Below are positions 1 to 7,928 of a stretch of 60,897 nt of DNA, one piece after another. This stretch comes from Caldilineaceae bacterium (GTDB lineage: Bacteria; Chloroflexota; Anaerolineae; Caldilineales; Caldilineaceae), in NCBI GenBank assembly GCA_026708085.1, contig JAPOVP010000037.1, forward strand, positions 1 to 60,897, in the 5' to 3' direction. The position numbers were made by a program, and so were the translations under genes. Numbering within the stretch: position 1 is the stretch's first letter; each line of letters opens with the position of its first letter. The notes beneath the pieces are model-generated. The model searched no databases. It was given only the letters and a program-made list of their open reading frames with translations, and was not told the DNA's origin.

Positions 1-131
1 CATCGCTTACGTCATCTAACCTATTTCTCAACCCAATTTAGATGCAATTGCCCTGCCATCAGAGGTCAGGTTGGCTTATGGTCATAAGGGGGGATTGGGG
101 GTGGAACTCTGTCCTCTTCGAAGGTTTTCGC

Positions 132-1556
132 CTACAGCCCCACCAGCTTTTGGCCATCGGCAAGGATCGCAGCCACCTGCTCCTTGCGGGTTGTCTCGGT
201 GTAGATGCGGATTAGCGGTTCGGTGCCGGAAAAGCGCACCAGCAGCCAGCCGCCATCCTCCATCGGGAATTTGTAGCCGTCGACGGTGATGCGGTCGGTG
301 ACGGCGATGCTGCCAAGCTTCAGCCCGTTGATGTCGACGTTGTCGAGTCTTTGCTGGGCTGCGGCCTTCATATCGGCGCCGGTAAGGCGGATGTCGACCC
401 GGTCGTAGAAGTGCTCACCGACCTTTTCGAAGAGAAGCTGAAGCAGCTCGGTCGGCTTCTTGCCGGTACGCACCATCAGGTCGAGCAGGCAGAGATTGGA
501 GAGGATGCCGTCCCTCTCGGGCACGTGGCCGCGGAAGGCGTAGCCGCCGCTCTCCTCACCGCCGATCAGGGCATCGTGCTGCTGCATCGCCGGCGCCACA
601 AATTTGAAGCCGACACCTGTCTCCACAACGGGCACGTCGTAGGCTGCGCACAGCTTGTCGAGCATCGAGGTGGTGCTGAGGGTCTTGACGATTGGACCGC
701 GTTCGCCGCGCACCTCGAGCAGATAGTAGGCGAGCAGCCCGTAGACACGCAGTTGGTCGACGAACTGGCCGTTCTCGTCGCCGAAGCCGCAGCGGTCGGC
801 GTCACCGTCGAGGATACAGATGCAGTCGGCCTCCACGGAGCGGGCGACGGCCAAGCCGGCGTCGACATTGGGGGGAATTGGCTCTGGGCGGTCCATTTCA
901 GGGAATATCGGGTTGCGCTGGGCGTGGATTTCGATGACTTCGGTTTTGCCGCCGCCGAGGATTTCGGTCAACCAGCCGGCGCCGTTGCCCCACATGCCGT
1001 CTACAACGATTTTGAGCCCGGCGTCGCGGATGCGGGTGACATCGATCAGGCTGGACAGGTGGGCCAGATAGGCGGCCTGCGGCTGGTGACGCCGCACTTT
1101 GCCGGCGGCTAGGGCCTCGTCGAGAGAGATGCTCTTTACTCCGTCCGAGTCGGGGATACGGGCTTCGATGGCGGCCAGTCCATCCGGCGGCACCGCGCCG
1201 CCGCTGGCGTCGCGTACTTTGAAGCCGTTGTCCTCGGGCGGATTGTGGCTGGCGGTGATGTTTACGGCGCCGGCGGCGTTGTTGTTGACGGCAGCGAAGC
1301 TGATCACCGGCGTCGGCGCGGCGCCGTCGATCAGCAGGACCTGGAGGCCGTTGGCGGCCAGCACCTCGGCCACCGCGGCGGCGAAGTGTTCGCCCTGAAA
1401 GCGCTGGTCGTGGCCGACAACGACCGTTCGCGAGGCGTAACCTTCGTCCAAGAGCCAGTTGGCAAAGCCTTGGGCACAGCGGCGCACATTGGCAAAGGTG
1501 TAGTCTTCGGCCATGCGTCCGCGCCAGCCATCGGTGCCAAAGCGTATTTTCGTCAT
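132..1556 (-). CDS. Phosphomannomutase / phosphoglucomutase
   Basis: Alpha-D-phosphohexomutase that moves phosphate between C6 and C1 of a hexose, supplying sugar-1-phosphates for nucleotide-sugar and polysaccharide synthesis; cytoplasmic. The 474-residue protein has the family signposts in order: TDGWRG near the N-terminus, the phosphoserine loop TASHNP (Ser103), the magnesium loop DGDADRCG, the sugar-binding GEESGGYAF and the C-terminal phosphate-binding RFSGTEP. I chose the ATG at 1556 because the protein then opens with [10 protein letters not shown], as homologues do, and AAGGA lies about 7 nt upstream; the open frame runs 26 codons further up without homology. It is the last gene of a minus-strand group, 168 nt after the methyltransferase. 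Mannose versus glucose preference cannot be read from the sequence. Confidence 0.93.
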   Translation of the reverse strand: MTKIRFGTDGWRGRMAEDYTFANVRRCAQGFANWLLDEGYASRTVVVGHDQRFQGEHFAAAVAEVLAANGLQVLLIDGAAPTPVISFAAVNNNAAGAVNITASHNPPEDNGFKVRDASGGAVPPDGLAAIEARIPDSDGVKSISLDEALAAGKVRRHQPQAAYLAHLSSLIDVTRIRDAGLKIVVDGMWGNGAGWLTEILGGGKTEVIEIHAQRNPIFPEMDRPEPIPPNVDAGLAVARSVEADCICILDGDADRCGFGDENGQFVDQLRVYGLLAYYLLEVRGERGPIVKTLSTTSMLDKLCAAYDVPVVETGVGFKFVAPAMQQHDALIGGEESGGYAFRGHVPERDGILSNLCLLDLMVRTGKKPTELLQLLFEKVGEHFYDRVDIRLTGADMKAAAQQRLDNVDINGLKLGSIAVTDRITVDGYKFPMEDGGWLLVRFSGTEPLIRIYTETTRKEQVAAILADGQKLVGL

Positions 1557-1724
1557 GTAGTTTCCTTCGTATCGGGAGTTTACTTCAACTTTGAGGATGT
1601 GCGCGAAGCGGGAGTGCCTGCGGCCCAACGACACGGACAGCCATGTTTGCCTGATTGGTTCCTGTAAGCCTACTGCATATCAGGGGAATGGGCAAAGAAA
1701 GGGCGTTTGAAGGGCTGCCGCGGT

Positions 1725-2483
1725 CTAGTGATGTTTTCGCCCGATGAACAGCCCTTCGCGCAGGTGAAAGAGGGTACGACCATCCTCGCTACGGGGATGG
1801 AGGAATTCGTGGGTCTGGGGCGGGCCGTGAAAGAGGAGGGCCCGCAGGTAGGACTGCATCGCGGGACCGTGGCGCGCGGCCCAATCTTCGAAGACCATCT
1901 GTTTTTCGAGGATTTCATTCCGGGTCAGTTCGAGGCCGACCTGCGCGTAGCTCTCCAGCCACTCCTCCACACTAAGGCAGCGCCCATGGCTGGGATCGCG
2001 CAGTTTTTCGAAGGCGTTGACATAGTCGCCTGCTACGCCTTCCGGCACGACGTTGTCCACAACCGCCAGGATGCCGCCGGGCCGCAGCACGCGCACCGAC
2101 TCGCGCAGGAATGCGTTGATGTCGGGGAAGTGATGGGGCGCGATGCGGCAGGTGAGCAGATCGAAGCGGCCGTCTGTATAGGGGAGATTTTCGGCGTCGG
2201 CGTGCTCGACGGTTACGTTGTCGACGCCGCGCTCTGCAACCTGCTCGCGGGCGACGGTCAGCATCTGCGGGGTGATGTCGGTGGCGTGCACGTGGGCGAC
2301 GTGGGGGGCGAAGGCGAAGGCGGTGTGGCCGGTCGCGGTGGCGATATCCAGCGCCTGCCAGTCGGGCAGCGGCTCGACCAGCTCGACCAGCCGCTGCAGG
2401 CTGGCGCCCTTGGCGTGAGGCCGGCTGGTGATATAGGTGCGGGCATGGGCGCCGAACTGCTCTTGCACTGATTTCTTGTCCAT
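1725..2483 (-). CDS. SAM-dependent methyltransferase (UbiE/COQ5-like)
   Basis: Class I S-adenosylmethionine methyltransferase of 252 residues. Motif I is DIATATGHTAFAFA, where most relatives have GTG rather than ATG-type glycine spacing; it is followed by the acidic ATDIT at the end of strand 2, HADAENLPY, and FDLLTCRIAPHHFPD (post-motif region), as in Methyltransf_11/UbiE-type enzymes. The C-terminal part (LTRNEILEKQMVFEDWAARHG) resembles the substrate side of menaquinone/ubiquinone-type and small-molecule methyltransferases. The start codon is an ATG 5 nt after the stop of the inositol-phosphatase gene, so the two are probably co-transcribed. The substrate is not known. Confidence 0.88.
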   Translation of the reverse strand: MDKKSVQEQFGAHARTYITSRPHAKGASLQRLVELVEPLPDWQALDIATATGHTAFAFAPHVAHVHATDITPQMLTVAREQVAERGVDNVTVEHADAENLPYTDGRFDLLTCRIAPHHFPDINAFLRESVRVLRPGGILAVVDNVVPEGVAGDYVNAFEKLRDPSHGRCLSVEEWLESYAQVGLELTRNEILEKQMVFEDWAARHGPAMQSYLRALLFHGPPQTHEFLHPRSEDGRTLFHLREGLFIGRKHH

Positions 2484-2488
2484 TTGTC

Positions 2489-3370
2489 CTAGCCTTTCCG
2501 ACGGTCCTGGTCGAACTTTTCAGATCGGGCCTCTTGAATGGCGTGCAGTAAGGGCTCGTGGACGCCCGGCTGACCGTTGCTGGCGATGATGCAATGGTCG
2601 TCCAGACCGTATGGCGCGCCTTCGTAGTTGGTGACTTGACCGCCTGCCTCGCGCACAAGGAGGACGCCGGCGGCGACATCCCACGGCTTGATCCATCCTT
2701 CCCAGTAGGCTGAGAATGTGCCGGAAGCCACATAGGCCAGGTCGGCGGAGGAGGCGCCCATGCGGCGTACGCCGCGGCAGATCGGCATGATGCGTGCGAA
2801 TTCGGCCGCGTTGTTGTCCTCGTTTTCGGCGCGGTGGTAGGGAAAGCCGGTGGTCAGCAGCGCGTCGGCCAGTGTGGATGCTGGACTGACCTGCAGGCGT
2901 TGCTGCTCGCCGCTGCGCCGCTGCAGATAGGCACCCTGGCCAGCCTGCGCCCAGAAGAGATCGAACTGCGGCAGGATGAGCGAGAGGCCGAAGATGGTCG
3001 TTTCACGGTGGATGAGAGCGATGTTGATGCCGAACCAGGGCAGGCCGGCGGCGAAGTTGATGGTACCGTCGATCGGATCCACGAGCCAGTAGTACTCGTC
3101 GTGGGGCCGTTCGTCGCTTTCTTCGCCCCAGAAGCCGAAGTCGGGAGTCAGGGAGGCCAGCCGGTCGCGGATCAGGGTCTCGCAGGCCAGATCGGCCTCG
3201 GTGACCAGGTCATTGGGCGTTGATTTTGTATGGATTGAACGCAGGCCATCCTGCTGCATGGTCAGCGCCAGTTCGCCGGCCTGGCGGGACAGTTCGAAGA
3301 GAGGCGTTTTGGAGACCGGCAATTCCTCTTCCCGGGATTGTGTTCGTTCCGTACCTGTCGCATGGGGCAC
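2489..3370 (-). CDS. Inositol monophosphatase family protein
   Basis: Lithium-sensitive, magnesium-dependent sugar/inositol phosphatase of the SuhB/IMPase family, 293 residues. Diagnostic motifs are NDLVTEAD, WGEESDE, the metal-binding DPIDGTINFAAGLPWF and the C-terminal WDVAAGVLLVREAGG. The start is a GTG at 3370, preceded by GAGGAG with 8 nt spacing that lies inside the end of the PH-domain gene; the two genes are 2 nt apart, which suggests translational coupling. Possible substrates are inositol-1-phosphate, histidinol phosphate or another sugar phosphate; the sequence does not decide. Confidence 0.92.
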   Translation of the reverse strand: MPHATGTERTQSREEELPVSKTPLFELSRQAGELALTMQQDGLRSIHTKSTPNDLVTEADLACETLIRDRLASLTPDFGFWGEESDERPHDEYYWLVDPIDGTINFAAGLPWFGINIALIHRETTIFGLSLILPQFDLFWAQAGQGAYLQRRSGEQQRLQVSPASTLADALLTTGFPYHRAENEDNNAAEFARIMPICRGVRRMGASSADLAYVASGTFSAYWEGWIKPWDVAAGVLLVREAGGQVTNYEGAPYGLDDHCIIASNGQPGVHEPLLHAIQEARSEKFDQDRRKG

Positions 3371-3372
3371 CG

Positions 3373-3972
3373 CTACATCTCCTCGCGAAAATGGAGGCCG
3401 CGCCGCTGCTTTTCCTTCATCGTGGCCTGGCGGATCATCTCCCGCACCTCCATCGGATCTTTGACGTTGTTAAGGGTAAATTCAGGATGGCTGGGATCGT
3501 TGCTGGTTATCGTGACATCGCCCACATTCAAAGCCCTTTCGCCCAAATGCTGGTTCACCGACGTATCGCGTACGCGCACGAGTTCGATCTCGTGGTAACT
3601 GCGTCCAAGCAGCCCGCGGATGAGCCTTACGCGCTGGGAGGTGAGTTCATAGCGGACGCCGATGGACAGATAGGGCCGGCCCGACCAGAGCAGCTCCTCT
3701 TTTTCGAGGTTGTCGGCGATTGCTGCCGCGGATTCTGGAGCAGGGGTTGCCGTTTCAGGCACTTCAGGAACGGCAGAGCGCGAACTGGTCTCGGCGATGG
3801 AATGATCGGCTTCGGTTTCCATGGCATCGAGGGCGGCGAAGACGCCGTCGGCCAGCGCGTTTACGATGGCCTGCAGCTGGGGTTGAGGGATGGCGGTGAC
3901 TTCGACGCCACTTTGGGCCAGGGACTCATAGAAGCGTGCCGTGACCACCTGGCGCACCGTTTGTTCGTTCAT
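3373..3972 (-). CDS. Bacterial PH-domain (DUF304-like) protein
   Basis: About 199 residues. The N-terminal half is helical and acidic; residues from about 100 to 190 form a bacterial pleckstrin-homology-like domain, recognised from YELTSQRVRLIRG (strand pair) followed by YHEIELVRVRDTSV and DPMEVREMIRQA at the end. Unlike YdbS/YdbT relatives, there is no membrane segment. I used the ATG at 3972 (GGAG nine nt upstream) rather than the upstream extension to 4098, whose residues look like translated spacer. It is the first gene of the PH - inositol phosphatase - methyltransferase - hexomutase group. The role is unknown. Confidence 0.8.
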   Translation of the reverse strand: MNEQTVRQVVTARFYESLAQSGVEVTAIPQPQLQAIVNALADGVFAALDAMETEADHSIAETSSRSAVPEVPETATPAPESAAAIADNLEKEELLWSGRPYLSIGVRYELTSQRVRLIRGLLGRSYHEIELVRVRDTSVNQHLGERALNVGDVTITSNDPSHPEFTLNNVKDPMEVREMIRQATMKEKQRRGLHFREEM

Positions 3973-4319
3973 TATGCGATTCTCCGGCTTATCAGACCCA
4001 TTCGTATTGGTATGGGTTTCCGGCTCATTCGGGGGCCAAATGTGTGACCACTGAAGGCCGGCTGCGTAAGAACGGTATGATAGTGCCTGGACAGGCATTG
4101 CGCAAAGCGTAGCCCTACCGGGCCGAGACGGACAATGGGGCCGCCGGCGGTCGGTCTTCAGGGCTGAACGCGGTCGGTGGCAATCGTCCGCGCTTTGGCG
4201 GGGGGCCAGAACTCGTGATGTAATATCACTATGGGTTGCGGGGACGTTTCAAGAGTGTGGAACGCGGCTTTGCACAGAGCGGGTCACACTTGGAAGCTGG
4301 CACAAGGCGGGATGGGGGA

Positions 4320-4540
4320 AACACCGGCCGCCGCGGGACGCCAACGTCGAATTGGCCGCAGACTGGCTACGGCGCGAGGTTGTAGGACCGGGGGCGTTGC
4401 GGGGGCGGAGCCCCCGCACAAGGGAGGGCCAAAGGCCCGACCGCCCAAATGCGTGGAGAGAGGTAAGAGGAGAGAGGAACTACCTCTCTCTGAATCATGA
4501 GCGCCATTTGGCAAGGACTTAGCAGTCACCTGGCATTTTT
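4320..4540. repeat. Double-hairpin dispersed repeat, copy A
   Basis: This lies in the 582-nt gap before the MBL-fold gene. Positions 4370-4426 are identical over 57 nt to 51427-51483, and weaker similarity continues on both sides, through a purine-rich tract to a shared GAATCATGA near 4492. Two hairpins are visible: 4399-4406 pairs with 4410-4417 (GCGGGGGC, loop GGA, GCCCCCGC), and 4426-4430 pairs with 4434-4438 (GGGCC, loop AAA, GGCCC). No convincing gene is present; the open frames across it are chance frames in GC-rich DNA. The remainder of 3973-4320 holds nothing I can identify. Confidence 0.8.
4470..4490 (+). other. GAGAGAGG / CCTCTCTC hairpin
   Basis: A perfect 8-bp stem (4470-4477 with 4483-4490) around the loop AACTA, located 65 nt before the MBL-fold gene and at the edge of repeat copy A. 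The other copies of the repeat are purine-rich here but do not form this stem. There is no T-run after it, so it is a poor terminator; the function is unknown. Confidence 0.4.
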
Positions 4541-4554
4541 GAAAGGACAGGACT

Positions 4555-5208
4555 TTGGATATCAACTGGTACGGCTTCTCCTGCTTTCGTCTGCGAGAGC
4601 GCGGCGTCACCGCAGTCTGCGATCCATTAAGCAGGAAGGCGACGGGCATTCAGCTGCCCAAGATGCGAGCCGACATCGTGACCATCAGCAGCAGTTCGTC
4701 TGCCCACGTCCAAGGCACAGACACGGTCACGGGCAAGCCGAAGATCCTGCGAGGCCCGGGGGACTTTGAGGTCAAACAGGTACTCGTGACCGGCATGCCG
4801 ACCTCCAAGAACGGCACGCGCAGCGTCGCTTTTTTCCTGGATTTCGACGGCCTCACGGTCGGCCATTTGGGCGAACTGGGACAGGTTCCAGCCAGCGCCG
4901 GCGGGGAGGAGTTGGGTGATATCGACGTACTGCTGGCGCCGGTGAGCGGACCGCACATTCCCGACGTTTCCCGCATCGCCGAAGTGATCAGCCAGCTGGA
5001 CCCGCGCATCGTCGTGCCGATGCAGTACAGCGACGAAGGTCTACGCAGCGAGCAGTCGGAATCGCTTGAACCTGTCGATCGCTTTCTCAAGGAGTTGGGC
5101 ATCAGCGACCCGGAAGTAACGGATACCCTCAAGCTGAGCAAGAGCAGCCTGCCGGAAGAGACACAGGTGGTGCTTCTGCGTCCGACGGGAGCGGCCCGCC
5201 CCGGTTAA
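4555..5208 (+). CDS. MBL-fold protein, apparently without metal-binding motif
   Basis: A 217-residue relative of UlaG-like metallo-beta-lactamase-fold proteins. It begins MDINWYGFSCFRLRERG, as family members do, and keeps RGPGDFEVKQVLVTG, FDGLTVGHLGELG and the C-terminal LDPRIVVPMQYSDEG. The position where relatives carry the HxHxDH metal motif (after ADIVT) reads ISSSSSAHVQG, so most metal-ligand histidines are absent and hydrolase activity is doubtful. The start is a TTG at 4555 with AGGAC just upstream; no ATG gives the family N-terminus. It stands alone, convergent with the transglutaminase gene. Confidence 0.82.
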   Translation: MDINWYGFSCFRLRERGVTAVCDPLSRKATGIQLPKMRADIVTISSSSSAHVQGTDTVTGKPKILRGPGDFEVKQVLVTGMPTSKNGTRSVAFFLDFDGLTVGHLGELGQVPASAGGEELGDIDVLLAPVSGPHIPDVSRIAEVISQLDPRIVVPMQYSDEGLRSEQSESLEPVDRFLKELGISDPEVTDTLKLSKSSLPEETQVVLLRPTGAARPG

Positions 5209-5258
5209 TTGCCGTTAGCGGTTGCGGGAAACTTTGCAGGACGCTTTCGACACTTCCT

Positions 5259-7817
5259 CTAATTGCCCCCGGCAGAGGTGCGCCAGCTGAACCTCTGCTG
5301 CAACCAGACCTTCAACAGGATAGGACGAAGCCGACGCCAGTTGTCCTTCAACTCGTGGCGGACTTCGTCCTCGAAATGCTCCGAGCGCGGCGCGTAGCGG
5401 AATTGAACGTAGATTTCAATAATGCGCCGGACGAACGGGATGCCCTGGGGAAGGCCTTCTGCCATCAGCGCCTCTCGTTCATAGGGCGTCATGGCCTGCT
5501 CGACGGGCACTTGTCGCGATACATCGCCTGAGACAAGTTGCAGGGATGGACCGTCCTGCGAACTCGGTGGCTCTTGCGTCTGCCGCGAACGCAGAGACAT
5601 CTTCAACCGTGCAGTCCAGTTCAGCAGCCGTTCATAGTAGATTTGGGGCTCCTGCAGAAAGGTTCGGGGACCCTGATACATACGCCGCCGCAGAAGCCAT
5701 ACACCTGCTATCAGTGCCAGAACGATCAGGACGAAGCTGGTTGTGACGACAGGGGTTCGAGTTGGGAGTCCGCCGATGCCCGGGACGGGTCCGGCAATGT
5801 CCTGGGGGAACTCTTCTTCGAAATCCAAGGCGTCATCAAACAGAAAATCCTCGCCTTCGGCAAAGGGTTCATCCATACCCGGGATCAGACCACTGTCCTG
5901 GAGTTCTACGCCCGAAGGGCGATCGAGAATGCTCTCGCCGGCGGTCGGCTCGAACTCGATCCAGCCGTATTGGGGGAAGTAGACCTCGACCCATGTATGC
6001 GCGTCCCGTTCCGTAACCAGGTAGGCGCCGATCTCCGGGTCGTACGTTCCTTCGGCATAGCCGCTGGCCGCACGTGCGGGAATGCCCTGGCTGCGCAACA
6101 TAGCCGCCATGGCGGAGGCGTAGTAATCACAGTAGCCGCTCTGGATGTCGAAGAGGAAATACTCCAGCGGGTCCTCATCTGCGGCAGGGGCCTGGATCCC
6201 TTCGTCGTAGGCGAAGGTGCGCAGGAATCGCTCCAGGGCTTTGATTTTATCGTAAGTTGTGGGCTCGCCGGCCATTTTCTGCTCGGCCAGCTCTGCAACC
6301 CGCGGTGAGAAAGTGGCGGGAAGTTGAAGGTAGCGGGTGAGATCTTGTGTCGGATAGTCGACGATTCCCGCTTCACGCAGTTCCCGGATGGTGACTGTGG
6401 TCTGGCTGCTGACGACCTGGTAGCTTTCGCCGGCCTCCAGCGTGATTCTGGAGCGCGCCCACGTAAGTTCGGTGTCCGTTCGACCGTTCGAAGCCGAACC
6501 GGCGGGGTCAGTGTAGTCGAGCATTTGCTGGAGTGCGGCCAGGGGAATGCTTGCCTGCACTACGTCTGGCATGGCCAGAAGGATGTTGCCGGTCGGCGTT
6601 CGAATCGTGATGGTCTGTGTGACCGGCGTGCGGGCGGACCACTCCCTTGCTGGGATCGGTTGATTCGAACGGTATGTTATCTCATCTTCGGCGGTGTTAA
6701 TCCACTGCCGGCCGGTAAAGCGGTCGAAAGCAACGGCACGCCAGTAGCGCCCAGATGGCGCCTCCACATCCATGATAAGCCGGTCGCTGACGGTGCGCTC
6801 GCCACCCAGGGTCAAGGTGCGGCCAAAACCCGTTTGGACCGGGCGGGTCTGCCGATTCAAGCCCTGATAGAGACGGTTCCACTCCTGCATTGCCGCCTCC
6901 CAGCGCATGTTGACGGGCTGCAGCAGGTCATGGAAGGGGAGACTGCGCCCCATGTTGGGCGCGATGAAGGCGAGGGCGATGACGGCCATGGTGTACATGA
7001 AACCGGAGCGCATGAAATCGAAGTTGATGTCCTCACTGAAATAGATGCTGTGGGAGCGCCAGCGCTGGCGATGGTCGACTAGCGTGGTCCACGCTAGGAG
7101 CAGGAGTGCGACGATGCAGTATGCCACGAGGAACCCCATCACCGACACGGGCGCGTAGTGGGTATTAACCAGGAGCGCGATGCCGGCCATTAGGACGCCC
7201 CGCCAGACGTGGCCGTGCCGAAAGACCGACCAGACACCGAGGTAGGTGAGCCACCAGACGAGAAAGCCGATTTCGAATATGAAGACCACGTTGTCGTTGC
7301 TGGCCTGACGGTTGATGGCGGCTTCGATCCATTCCAGCCAGCGCTCCAGCAGGAAGTAGGCTCTGGCCTGCAGGACGGGGATGCCCCTTTCAATGAAGGC
7401 CTGCACGCGCCGCTCGTCCCCCACGAGGAAGGTCATCAAAAAGAACACCCATGCCAGCCCGGTCGCGAAGCTGTGGGAAAGCATGAAGAAGCTGTCAAAG
7501 CGGCTGAACGAGATCAGCGCGCCCATGGCCAGGGCGCCGAGAACGACAGATATCAGCATGCTCATGCTCATAGCGCCGGTCCAGCCGGCACTACTGAGTG
7601 AGAGCGCCAGGATGACATAGATGAAGCCGAGCAGCAGCAGCGTGACCAGCCGCCCCTCACGGAAATGGGCAACGGCAGCATCTACACGTGCGTCCACAGG
7701 GGTAGCGGCTGCATCCCCAGACTCATCGAGTACGTACTCTGATACTTCGGTACCGGCGGCAGGTCCTCCGGACTCCGGTTCAGTTGAGCGACTTGGATCC
7801 CTAATTTGGTCTTGCAT
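5259..7817 (-). CDS. TgpA-like membrane transglutaminase-domain protein
   Basis: An 852-residue membrane protein. After an acidic N-terminus there are about five to seven transmembrane helices (residues ~55-290; e.g. LVTLLLLGFIYVILALSLSS), an extracytoplasmic region of the DUF3488 type, a transglutaminase core with catalytic Cys563 (SGYCDYYASAMAAMLR) and His607 (DAHTWVEVYFPQYGW), then a helix (TTSFVLIVLALIAGVWLL) and a cytoplasmic DUF4129-like tail. This is the TgpA architecture. TgpA genes are commonly next to MoxR ATPase and DUF58 genes; neither is in this window. The upstream neighbour on the same strand is a large secreted or anchored protein 111 nt away. Confidence 0.9.
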   Translation of the reverse strand: MQDQIRDPSRSTEPESGGPAAGTEVSEYVLDESGDAAATPVDARVDAAVAHFREGRLVTLLLLGFIYVILALSLSSAGWTGAMSMSMLISVVLGALAMGALISFSRFDSFFMLSHSFATGLAWVFFLMTFLVGDERRVQAFIERGIPVLQARAYFLLERWLEWIEAAINRQASNDNVVFIFEIGFLVWWLTYLGVWSVFRHGHVWRGVLMAGIALLVNTHYAPVSVMGFLVAYCIVALLLLAWTTLVDHRQRWRSHSIYFSEDINFDFMRSGFMYTMAVIALAFIAPNMGRSLPFHDLLQPVNMRWEAAMQEWNRLYQGLNRQTRPVQTGFGRTLTLGGERTVSDRLIMDVEAPSGRYWRAVAFDRFTGRQWINTAEDEITYRSNQPIPAREWSARTPVTQTITIRTPTGNILLAMPDVVQASIPLAALQQMLDYTDPAGSASNGRTDTELTWARSRITLEAGESYQVVSSQTTVTIRELREAGIVDYPTQDLTRYLQLPATFSPRVAELAEQKMAGEPTTYDKIKALERFLRTFAYDEGIQAPAADEDPLEYFLFDIQSGYCDYYASAMAAMLRSQGIPARAASGYAEGTYDPEIGAYLVTERDAHTWVEVYFPQYGWIEFEPTAGESILDRPSGVELQDSGLIPGMDEPFAEGEDFLFDDALDFEEEFPQDIAGPVPGIGGLPTRTPVVTTSFVLIVLALIAGVWLLRRRMYQGPRTFLQEPQIYYERLLNWTARLKMSLRSRQTQEPPSSQDGPSLQLVSGDVSRQVPVEQAMTPYEREALMAEGLPQGIPFVRRIIEIYVQFRYAPRSEHFEDEVRHELKDNWRRLRPILLKVWLQQRFSWRTSAGGN

Positions 7818-7928
7818 AGTCAGGCTTTCAGGTTTCCAGGCAGAGGTGGTGCACCCGTAATCTTGCAGTAGAAGGGCAGCACGTCAAAACCTGTCAAACC
7901 GGCAAGAGGATCAATCACAGTTCAGACA

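Noticed and set aside
4231..4500. An 89-residue plus-strand frame before the MBL-fold gene
   Set aside because: It runs through the double-hairpin repeat; similar peptides from the other copies show it is repeat sequence, not a gene.
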